A stretch of 64,000 bases of DNA from Symsagittifera roscoffensis (lineage: Eukaryota > Xenacoelomorpha > Acoela > Convolutidae): positions 34,016,548 through 34,080,547 of the forward strand of contig NC_087071.1 in NCBI RefSeq assembly GCF_963678635.1, given 5' to 3'. Below, piece by piece: positions 54,872-64,000 of the stretch. The translations under genes and the position numbers were made by a program. Within the stretch, counting starts at the first letter, position 1. Every line of letters starts with the position of its first letter. The notes beneath the pieces were generated by a model. That model saw nothing but the letters and a program-made list of their open reading frames with translations, was not told the DNA's origin and did no database searches.

Positions 54872-57759
54872 GAGCAAAAAATTTTTTTTTCCAGAGACTG
54901 TATCATTTATGCAATTAAGCTTCTAACTTTTTCATTGTAAAATAGTTTCTAATGTTTCAATTTAACTTTTAAGCAGAAAACTTCTAGTGTGAGTGAGACA
55001 AAAATCTGAGATTTCCTTTTGGTAGACCAAAATTTTGCCCATTAGGAGGCCAAAGTGTGCATTGGATAATTAATTAGTGTAGCGTCTTTAGGCGTACAAC
55101 TATCTGTAGCGTAAAATTTTCGTCGTCACATTTGTTTTGTCGCGAAATCCGCAACAAGCGAGTATAACTAGTTGTTCCGAAATTAGATTTACGAAGATTT
55201 AGCAATTGCAAGGTGAATTCGCAAAATTTCAGTGGACTTCGAAAACGTAAAAGTAATCAACAAAGTTTGCCAACAAAATCCGCAATTATAAGCGGATTCA
55301 GCAAATTGTTGGTAGATTCCGCAAAACTGCTTCTTAAACTGAACTAAGCCAGGTTTTGCGTGACCCATTACAAGCGAGATAGAGAAATTTTGTATAGCAA
55401 ATGCAGTTTTTGAAAGCAAGGCCCTAGCCCTTGTAGGCGCAATCCACGATCAAATTAGAAATCTTTGCTAAACTAAAATCGTGGATGTACAGCTTTAGTA
55501 TTTGGGATAAATATCTCGAAAATATTTGTTTTGTTCGTGGTTCGGTCATAGACATTCGATTAAAACTCTAGTTTTTGGCGTAAATTTCCTGTTATTTTTT
55601 AAATTGCGACATAATTTTGTAGCATCATCAGTTTATAAGATTAACATTTCAAAAAATTCTGGACCTAAAAACTTATTTATTTCCTAATTCCAATTAATTT
55701 TGAGGTTAAATTTGAAGTAGAATACGAATCTTGCATAAAACTGATTCATAAGGCTAAGCAGCACCGAGTTTTTTTAATAATCCATGAATTGGCTTATTTC
55801 AGTTGTTTTTCATCGTTTCAGTGTTAGAGATTGGTGACATTTTCATTCTTTCGAAACTCAATTTTTCAATTTTTGAAATTAGGTTGTCGAATTTTAGCTG
55901 GATTGATCAGTTGTTAGGAGATGAGATCAAATTTTTGGCAGTGATTGAAATTGAATTAACCTGAATTGACGTGTTTTCATTAAACGAGGTTCAATTACAG
56001 GCAGTAGTTGCGATTAAACTGTTGACAGTAATTAACATTGAATTTTTAGAAAGTCTTGATGTTGACTCAAAAAAATTAAATTTTTTTATCAACAGTCAAT
56101 GTGAAAAAACAGTCAAAGTGATTTCAGTATAGATTCCACAAACTGTTCCGGAGTCCGCAAATTTTGTTGTGGATTTCCCAAAATTGGCTATGTTTGGAGC
56201 AATTTTGAGCAATTCAGTGTTTTAATTAATTGCTTGTGTAATTCCAAACAGCAGAGGAGATCAAATGGACAAAGCAGTTTTTGGTCTGTTGCGGAATCCG
56301 CTCTTAGTTCACAAAAGTTGCACAGTTTGGCCTCGTAATGATCGGCATCTACTTTTATTGGCATACCACAGTATCTCAGTTTTTTGTCGAAGTTCAAGCG
56401 TTATTCGACCACGATACGTGGGTTCAACCAAGATAGGAAAAATTGTTCCATGAAACACAAAAATTTACGGGATAATCAAAACAAATACCTTGGGAGGCTC
56501 GCTAATTAAAAGATAGCATGGTTTGGAGATTGAGTTGAACTCGGGGGCTACAGTTTACGAAGGTCATGAATTAGTTATTTGGAACCACATATCATTAGTT
56601 TGCTACGATCAAACTGTGACACCTACCGCATACATTCAACTAATAAACGTGACAAAATTGACAAAAGAAACCGAACTTGGCACCTGACAGCGTTGACAGT
56701 GTGAGGGATGCATTTATAAAACATGTGTGTAGGAGTGAATTAAGCGGATGTCAGGACTGATAGGGAATGGCTTGACTTTAAACTAAGTACGGTACTGTAT
56801 GTACTAAAAGTACTAAGTACGAAAACTAACAGTAGGGTACCGGAGAGCCTCCTAGAGACAGGGCAATTTTAGAGCTTACAACGGCAAGGCGGGATGTAGC
56901 GACGCAAGTGCGAAAATTAAAGTCGAATTGATCTAGGAGAAAAGTGACTGTCAGAGCCACAGTCAGAAAACTAGAGTACATGAGCGAAACTGAAGTTAGT
57001 AATCCTCCTGATTAGCGGGTACTCCTGATTAGAGGGTTCCATCGATTTGAATTACGAGATGCAATTATTAAGAAAACTCGTATACCCATAAATCTGGATA
57101 ATTGATGGACTTTTTTCTGGCCATTTTATTGGCCTTGTGTAATTGGATAGTTCTTCGTTATCTTGAATTTATTTACCATTAATCTTGCTAGCTGAGCCTG
57201 AAGTCGAAACAAAAGCCGGGGTGAGAGAAAGGGGGCCCGGCAGAGTTCGATGCAGGAAGCCTTACGCCTACCAAAAAATTTTAGCAAAGGGGATATTGTA
57301 AACACGATTGGGAAATTGGTGTTCCCCTTCCCGGTCCTAACACAAGCCAGAGAGGAAGTTTATGGAGTAATCTATTAGTCCAGACAACAAAATTTACACG
57401 AACGGTTACAAGATTTTTGTGGAGGAAAATCAAAAATCGCTCTGTATGGTATAAAAAAAAATAATTCAAAAAGGAGTGACGTGAGTTCGAACAGCTTCAA
57501 AGGCCGGAAAATTCCCTTCAATCGGATCGAAAAATTCTTCAGAGTAAAGAATACTTGGGCTCAAGGTGCAAGGGTTTTGGAGCAGTACGAAGCAAGGATA
57601 GAGCAGTCAACAAAAACGTTGATGCGAAACTTCAGGCGTTGAAAAGTTGAGGATACGGAACTACTTCAAAGACACAACGGAGACTGAAATCGCAATTTAG
57701 GAACACGGGCGGAAACAATACAACCGTTGGAATAAAAAGCAGCCACATGTGTTTGTTGA
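54872..57759. repeat. 2.89-kb tandem duplication, copy 1
   Basis: It starts GAGCAAAAAATTTTTTTTTT and continues to GTGTTTGTTGA at 57759. It is nearly identical to 57760-60651; the differences noticed are scattered single bases and a 5-bp indel (ACAAA near 57807). The left half is the younger relative of 51.7-54.3 kb; the right half (from about 56450) is less AT-rich and has no older copy in the window. Confidence 0.95.
57205..57642 (+). pseudogene. Unidentified decayed reading frame, copy 1
   Basis: A frame open from about 57205 reads RQSSMQEALRLPKNFSKGDI and then KLVFPFPVLTQAREEVYGVI, meets TAG at 57376, and stays open for 87 more codons to TGA at 57640 (HERLQDFCGGKSKIALYGIK, KGRKIPFNRIEKFFRVKNTW, RVLEQYEARIEQSTKTLMRN). 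An open stretch of this length is unusual for the local composition, and the residues look protein-like. I do not recognise the family. It may be the relic of a gag-like or host gene. The second copy lies 2892 bp to the right. Confidence 0.4.
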
Positions 57760-60651
57760 GAGCAAAAAATTTTTTTTTCCAGAGACTGTATCATTTATGC
57801 AATTACAAAAAGCTTCTAACTTTTTCATTGTAAAATAGTTTCTAATGTTTCAATTTAACTTTTAAGCAGAAAACTTCTAGTGTGGGTGAGACAAAAATCT
57901 GAGATTTCCTTTTGGTAGACCAAAATTTTGCCCATTAGGAGGCCAAAGTGTGCATTGGATAACTAATTAGTGTAGCGTCTTTAGGCGTACAACTATCTGT
58001 AGCGTAAAATTTTCGTCGTCACATTTGTTTTGTCGCAAAATCCGCAACAAGCGAGTATAACTAGTTGTTCCGAAATTAGATTTACGAAGATTTAGCAATT
58101 GCAAGGTGAATTCGCAAAATTTCAGTGGACTTCGAAAACGTAAAAGTAATCAACAAAGTTTGCCAACAAAATCCGCAATTATAAGCGGATTCAGCAAATT
58201 GTTGGTAGATTCCGCAAAACTGCTTCTTAAACTGAACTAAGCCAGGTTTTGCGTGACCCATTACAAGCGAGATAGAGAAATTTTGTATAGCAATTGCAGT
58301 TTTTGAAAGCAAGGCCCTAGCCCTTGTAGGCGCAATCCACGATCAAATTAGAAATCTTTGCTAAACTAAAATCGTGGATGTACAGCTTTAGTATTTGGGA
58401 TAAATATCTCATAAATATTTGTTTTGTTCGTGGTTTGGTCATAGACATTCGATTAAAACTCTAGTTTTTGGCGTAAATTTCCTGTTATTTTTTAAATTGC
58501 GACATAATTTTGTAGCATCATCAGTTTATAAGATTAACTTTCAAAAAATTCTGGACCTAAAAACTTATTTATTTCCTAATTCCAATTAATTTTGAGGTTA
58601 AATTTGAAGTAGAATACGAATCTTGCATAAAACTGATTCATAAGGCTAAGCAGCACCGAGTTTTTTTAATAATCCATGAATTGGCTTATTTCAGTTGTTT
58701 TTCATCGTTTCAGTGTTAGAGATTGGTGACATTTTCATTCTTTCGAAACTCAATTTTTCAATTTTTGAAATTAGGTTGTCGAATTTTAGCTGGATTGATC
58801 TGTTGTTAGGAGATGAGATCAAATTTTTGGCAGTGATTGAAATTGAATTAACCTGATATGACGTGTTTTTATTAAACGAGGTTCAATTACAGGCAGTAGT
58901 TGCGATTAAACTGTTGACAGTAATTAACATTGAATTTTTAGAAAGTCTTGATGTTGACTCAAAAAAATTAGATTTTTTTATCAACAGTCAATGTGAAAAA
59001 ACAGTCAAAGTGATTTCAGTATAGATTCCACAAACTGTTCCGGAGTCCGCAAATTTTGTTGTGGATTTCCCAAAATTGGCTATGTTTGGAGCAATTTTGA
59101 GCAATTCAGTGTTTTAATTAATTGCTTGTGTAATTCCAAACAGCAGAGGAGATCAAATGGACAAAGAACTTTTTGGTCTGTTGCGGAATCCGCTCTTAGT
59201 TCACAAAAGTTGCACAGTTTGGCCTCGTAATGATCGGCATCTACTTTTATTGGCATACCACAGTATCTCAGCTTTTTGTCGAAGTTCAAGCGTTATTCGA
59301 CCACGATACGTGGGTTCAACCAAGATAGGAAAAAGTGTTCCATGAAACACAAAAATTTACGGGATAATCAAAACAAATACCTTGGGAGGCTCGCTAATTG
59401 AAAGATAGCATGGTTTGGAGATTGAGTTGAACTCGGGGGCTACAGTTTACGAAGGTCATGAATTAGTTATTTGGAACCACACATCATTAGTTTGTTACGA
59501 TCAAACTGTGACACCTACCGCATACATTCAACTAATAAACGTGACAAAATTGACAAAAGAAACCGAACTTGGCACCTGACAGCGTTGACAGTGTGAGGGA
59601 TGCATTTATAAAACATGTGTGTAGGAGTGAATTAAGCGGATGTCAGGACTGATAGGGAATGGCTTGACTTTAAACTAAGTACGGTACTGTATGTACTAAA
59701 AGTACTAAGTAGGAAAACTAACAGTAGGGTACCGGAGAGCCTCCTAGAGACAGGGCAATTTTAGAGCTTACAACGGCAAGGCGGGATGTAGCGACGCAAG
59801 TGCGAAAATTAAAGTCGAATTGATCTAGGAGAAAAGTGACTGTCAGAGCCACAGTCAGAAAACTAGAGTACATGAGCGAAACTGAAGTTAGTAATCCTCC
59901 TGATTAGCGGGTACTCCTGATTAGAGGGTTCCATCGATTTGAATTACGAGATGCAATTATTAAGAAAACTCGTATACCCATAAATCTGGATAATTGATGG
60001 ACTTTTTTCTGGCCATTTTATTGGCCTTGTGTAATTGGATAGTTCTTCGTTATCTTGAATTTATTTACCATTAATCTTGCTAGCTGAGCCTGAAGTCGAA
60101 ACAAAAGCCGGGGTGAGAGAAAGGGGGCCCGGCAGAGTTCGATGCAGGAAGCCTTACGCCTACCAAAAAATTTTAGCAAAGGGGATATTGTAAACACGAT
60201 TGGGAAATTGGTGTTCCCCTTCCCGGTCCTAACACAAGCCAGAGAGGAAGTTTATGGAGTAATCTATTAGTCCAGACAACAAAATTTACACGAACGGTTA
60301 CAAGATTTTTGTGGAGGAAAATCAAAAATCGCTCTGTATGGTATAAAAAAAAATAATTCAAAAAGGAGTGACGTGAGTTCGAACAGCTTCAAAGGCCGGA
60401 AAATTCCCTTCAATCGGACCGAAAAATTCTTCAGAGTAAAGAATACTTGGGCTCAAGGTGCAAGGGTTTTGGAGCAGTACGAAGCAAGGATAGAGCAGTC
60501 AACAAAAACGTTGATGCGAAACTTCAGGCGTTGAAAAGTTGGGGATACGGAACTACTTCAAAGACACAACGGAGACTGAAATCGCAATTTAGGAACACGG
60601 GCGGAAACAATACAACCGTTGGAATAAAAAGCAGCCACATGTGTTTGTTGA
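57760..60651. repeat. 2.89-kb tandem duplication, copy 2
   Basis: The second copy begins GAGCAAAAAATTTTTTTTTC after TTTGTTGA. It ends at GTGTTTGTTGA, followed by GAGCTAAAAAACATTTTCCA, which resembles the junction. This points to microhomology at GAGC-A-run-TTTTCCAG as the breakpoint. The unit offset is 2892 bp at this end and 2888 at the start. Confidence 0.95.
60097..60534 (+). pseudogene. Unidentified decayed reading frame, copy 2
   Basis: Same frame as 57205-57642, including the TAG. A separate register open at 60447-60704 exists here because the copy has GTTGGGGATA where copy 1 has GTTGAGGATA. Downstream of the duplication, 60780-60888 has another open end (QLELDMVEDIKRETELAELN, then TAG) that could belong to the same former gene. 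Confidence 0.35.
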
Positions 60652-60655
60652 GAGC

Positions 60656-61487
60656 TAAAAAACATTTTCCAGCAGGTACTGTGAGCAAGTATCGAGCTAG
60701 ATAAGACACAGTGCGACGGCGGCAACCGGGTTAGCCGTTCTGAATGCGCTGGACAGTTTATAGGTTTACTTTATGAGCACGGAAGAAATTCGCAGGGGAA
60801 GAAAATCAATTAGAACTGGATATGGTAGAAGATATAAAAAGAGAGACAGAGCTAGCTGAGCTGAACAAACTGTCCTCGAAATAGACAATTCCAAGTACTA
60901 AATGTGAATGTATTTTTTTTGCATGTGTTATCGTGAACTTAATCATGGTTTACAAATAAGCGGATTGCGTCCCAAAGAAAATACGTTTGACCCCCGTTTG
61001 ATCAAAAGAAAGCAAATATATGTCGCTACTTAGATGGATCATAGAAGCCATAGAAGGCTGCCGATATAAGAAAACGTTGAAATAAGAACTTTCGAATTTT
61101 TCAAATCCTCCAAAATTCTTAAATTTTTGAACAGTAAATTGACGAAAAATCACACCTGGAATAGAGAAAAAACTGTACCCTGGAATAGAGAAAAAAATGT
61201 ATAATAAAGAAAAAAAACTGTAAACTGTAATTTTTATACATAATTTGGACCGGGCTGCTCAGCATTTTTTTATTTCCTGCTTTTGTATTAATAGTATTAC
61301 ACCCATAAACCCCTGGCGTGTGTGGTTATGTATGTTTTACCAAACTCCTAGTGACCCGGGTCGAGGTCGTGGTTTCATGTTCAGACTTAATAAGTCTGAA
61401 TCGATCCGCAAAACCTAAACATAATTCTTCAAAGTCTGAACATAATGAGTTAAAAACTAAGTGGTTAACTCATAGAGTAATTTCGGA
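60656..61487. other. Unique continuation of the duplicated segment, then AT-rich DNA
   Basis: The first 240 bp keep the less AT-rich composition of the duplicated unit; the rest has no recognised feature. GACCCGGGTCGAGGTCGTGG at about 61352 recalls a CCCGGGTCGAGGTGCTCAC block at 48362. Confidence 0.4.
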
Positions 61488-61790
61488 TAGGGTACACCGT
61501 CTGCTCGTCACGCTATCTTATTTTCGGCCGGTTAGATTCGTGCAACTTCTTAGTCTAATACCGATCCTAATCTTACTCTTATACTATCTAGTCTCAGGTT
61601 GTTTAACTAGTCTCTGCTAGGCTCAATAGATCTAGGGTATACTGGTTTATTGCGGCTGCTGAAGTTCTCTTGGAGAGGCAACTAATTTCTAAGTTAAATT
61701 CAAATCTCTCTGGTGCTGAAATTACAAGTAATTTCAGCACTTACAAATAAGTGGGTTGTTAGTTAGATGGACCATGATTGGTTAATATTA
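61488..61790. repeat. Interspersed repeat shared with 29.03-29.17 and 29.85-29.93 kb
   Basis: ACACCGTCTGCTCGTCACGC, CTTAGTCTAATACCGATCCT and CAATAGATCTAGGGTATACT, then CTGGTGCTGAAATTACAAGT and GACCATGATTGGTTAATAT. In the other locus the two blocks are separated by R1 (29207-29840); here they are about 60 bp apart, so this is probably the uninterrupted form. Confidence 0.75.
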
Positions 61791-63410
61791 AATACTTTAC
61801 AGTGGTAAAATATCTAATTTATCCAATCATAAAATGTAGTTTAGATCAGGTTCCACCCATCCGGGTTTTACAGAGTTTTTTAGAATAGTCTTTCTGTAAT
61901 TCAAAGGATGGATGATGGACGTTGGTATTGGCGAACATCATAATTCTTCTGGGTTTTCGTGTTAGAGAAGTTCCAGGTTCAATCGCTGTGTCTTCTCATG
62001 ACAACGACTGGGTTTTCGCAACAAATTCAAATCTGATTTCAGAATGGTTGGCTATGACAGGTTTTTCTGTTCCATGTAGAGAACTTCTTTTGGGTTGACC
62101 TTGTCTGGGAATGGCGTGGAGATTGTGCGTGGAGGGGATGCCTGGTTACTCGGATCTGTACGTATACTTGAACATCGAGGTGGTCATTGTTCTAGTTCAA
62201 TGAAGTCCTTTTCTGCGAAGTCAAGTCGTACTCTAAATCCTTTGAGTTGTGATTGTGGGCGGCATATTGATTGTGGTTGGCCATTCTTTTTCGAGTGTAG
62301 TGGGGTCATTTTGTCTTTGGATGTTCGTCTTTGGTGTTGTATGATGATCTATATATTGCAAGGTATAATTTACATTTTATAAAATTTTTATTAGTTTGGT
62401 GTTTTAATTATGATTTTGGTTAGTTGTTTTCACAAAAACTTTTTGTTTTAGTTCGGTTATTTTGAAGAGTTACTCACCCTTGAGTACCTCTTATTAAAAA
62501 TAGAAGTGTGGTCACAAAGCGTGGATGTAGCGCGGTGGGTTAGGCCGGCTATAGAGCATGCTCAGGACGTCCTCTCTGGTGGGTTAGGCCAGGAGTGGGA
62601 GTATGATTTCGTGCGGTTTCTGTGAGAGGTCCTGTTATGTGATAACGTTTTATGTTGGGTTTATGTTGGTCTTTCTTATGTTACTTTGGTTTCGTCCTTT
62701 TTTCAAGAATCAAATTGTTTTTGGTATGGGTTTGTCTTGCGACTTTGTTGTGTTTTTTTTTATTTCTTTCTTAGACTTTATAATATTTTAAACTGGGTTA
62801 ATCCGGTTTGGGTACCGTTGGTTTCCTTTTCTTAGTCATGCTGTTATTCTATGTGTTGTGGTGTTTAGTAAGCTGCGTTGGTTAGTTTTGTTTAGTATAT
62901 AATTCCTTTCCAACCGGGTTAAAGGAAAGTTTGAAACTTGTTATCGTGTGTTAGAGTCGTTGAGTGTTAAAGCTTGAAACTGAAATTCATTATTTAAACA
63001 ATTCTTCGTGGGCGAGCTGTGCGAGTAGGATAGAATTATTGTGCCAGTGAATGGAATATCAAAAGGTTAGTACTGCATTTGCGTTTTATCAATTTACTAC
63101 ATAGAATTTCAATTTTACTTCTAGTTTTGGGGAAAAATTAAGTTACAAATTTTCATCATTATTAGAATTACTGCTTTTAGGGAAATAATTTATAAATTAA
63201 TTTACTACATTGGTATGAATTTTATTGAATTTATCTAGTGTAAAATATTAATAGAGTTTTGAAGAATTTGAAGAAGTGTTCGATTTTTATTTTTCTTTAT
63301 TTTATTTTGCAGATGATCGTGAGATGAAGACTAAAAATCTAAATAAAACATGGATAAAGAATGGTTAGTGTTTTATTTTAAATTTATTAGTTTAGAATAT
63401 GATAATTTAT
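61791..63410. other. T/G-rich stretch, possible minus-strand retroelement interior
   Basis: The plus strand is rich in T and G, like the minus-strand coding part of the BEL element. A minus-strand frame near 62345-62200 reads RVRLDFAEKDFIELEQ before a stop, but no family is recognised. GTGGGTTAGGCC is repeated at 62537 and 62579. It could be the 3' part of the element that supplies the 63420-64000 frame. Confidence 0.35.
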
Positions 63411-63419
63411 ACTTACCTG

Positions 63420-64000
63420 TTAGTCGTCTGGGAAAAAACCGTGGGGGAAGATGTCGTGGATTATGTCGGAATTTGTTAGTAACTTTGCTAGTATGCGAAT
63501 GATGTTTTTAGTTTGAAGCAGTGGCCAAAGCAATTGAAGTGCTTTAATGGTTTTTAGTTCTTCAGTGCCAACTGCAAACTCATAAGGTGTGTTTTGGATG
63601 AGGTTCCATGTGTCTTCGGGGAACCAAACAATTGTTGCTTGTGTTCGTGTTGTAGGGTCACAATAGCCTTGATCGTTTTTACAGGGTAATCTAATTCCTT
63701 GATAGATCATTGTGTTGTCAGATAAATCGCGTGTGAGTTGTATTTTTTCGAGTTGTATTTTCCAATCGAAAAACATTATTTCTTGATATCCTTTATTTTT
63801 CGTGTCTGCTTTGCAGTTTGATGGGTCATTTATACCAATGTGTGGTATCCAGTGTTTATCGTGTATGTCATAAGTTAATCTTCCGTGTGCGCCGTTGTAT
63901 GGGTATTTTTCATCTAATTTTATATGTCCTTGATATCTTTCAAGTTCTGCTTGATGTACAGAATCTGCAAAAACTTGGAAATATACTAATTTTCTATCTG
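63420..64000 (-). CDS. Partial envelope-like glycoprotein ORF, probably of a retroelement
   Basis: A minus-strand frame is open from the window edge (64000) to a TAA at 63420, about 193 codons; the apparent start at 63776 is only an internal Met. It has several Cys (SNCKAD, RLPCKND, GYCDPTT) and a TQATIVWFPED segment, which recalls ectodomains of envelope-like glycoproteins in invertebrate retroelements. No transmembrane segment is visible in this part. CAG/GTAAGTATA follows the stop directly, so an exon in another register ending here is an alternative. The identification is tentative. Confidence 0.4.
   Translation of the reverse strand, partial: DRKLVYFQVFADSVHQAELERYQGHIKLDEKYPYNGAHGRLTYDIHDKHWIPHIGINDPSNCKADTKNKGYQEIMFFDWKIQLEKIQLTRDLSDNTMIYQGIRLPCKNDQGYCDPTTRTQATIVWFPEDTWNLIQNTPYEFAVGTEELKTIKALQLLWPLLQTKNIIRILAKLLTNSDIIHDIFPHGFFPDD

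Noticed and set aside
55189-56453. Short frames conserved in both tandem copies (for example 55189-55419 and 58082-58312)
   Set aside because: Conservation is explained by the recent duplication itself; no motif or codon signal.
62520-62600. tRNA-like or SINE-like TAGCGCGGTGGGTTAGG (A-box like)
   Set aside because: No B box (GGTTCRANNCC) at the right distance and no cloverleaf could be folded by eye.

Overview
The window looks like nuclear DNA of an invertebrate animal. It is AT-rich, has spliceosomal GT-AG introns of about 0.75 to 2.5 kb, and is dominated by transposable elements: Ty3/gypsy and BEL/Pao LTR retrotransposons, a non-LTR reverse transcriptase remnant, hAT-like and Tc1/mariner-like MITEs and foldback elements. 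I could not name the species. I saw no rRNA, convincing tRNA, CRISPR array, operon or bacterial signal.

Two host gene families stand out, and both sit on one duplicated segment. Unit 1 (about 10.8 to 31 kb) carries a four-exon trypsin-fold gene on the minus strand (11414-15108) and then a sulfotransferase-like gene on the plus strand (28619-30743). Unit 2 (about 40.3 to 51.8 kb) carries the paralogous protease gene (41059-47361, minus) and then only the 3' end of a sulfotransferase-like gene (51531-51735, plus). The regions between them align in the same order. A third, partial protease copy (one exon plus intron) lies at 38.85-40.25 kb. The protease of unit 2 reconstructs to a 297-codon protein with the His and Asp catalytic motifs, but with Asp where the active-site Ser should be. 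It is therefore best read as a serine protease homolog (pseudoprotease). Unit 1 shares that change and has also lost one splice donor.

Mobile elements, left to right: a decayed plus-strand Ty3/gypsy copy with its 3' LTR (1-3345); a C-rich foldback family (4.2-4.6 kb); a very decayed plus-strand BEL/Pao body (about 4.9-8.5 kb); hAT-like MITEs (10297-10737, 12380-12654, 40381-40673 and fragments); a minus-strand BEL/Pao element with both LTRs and 5-bp target duplications (16009-21578); a large palindrome (25.09-25.55 kb); a non-LTR reverse transcriptase remnant (26.3-27.3 kb); a minus-strand Ty3/gypsy element of the same family as the first, lacking gag but keeping an 800-codon RT/RNase H frame and 5-bp target duplications (31695-37161); and a 697-bp mariner-like MITE whose empty site is visible in the paralogous intron (43829-44525).

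The right part (51.7-60.7 kb) is a nested duplication. An older diverged copy lies at 51.7-54.3 kb. The related sequence at 54.3-57.8 kb then had about 2.89 kb duplicated again in near-perfect tandem (54872-57759 and 57760-60651). A degenerate TTCGACC-type minisatellite is scattered through 48-55 kb. The last 2 kb are T/G-rich on the plus strand and end in an open minus-strand frame (63420-64000) that resembles a retroelement envelope glycoprotein running off the window.

I found no convincing new multi-gene system. The most unusual items are the shared Ser-to-Asp pseudoprotease pair, the collinear segmental duplication with dated transposon insertions, the LTR-to-protease fusion of the Ty3 element, and the recent tandem duplication with an unidentified decayed reading frame.
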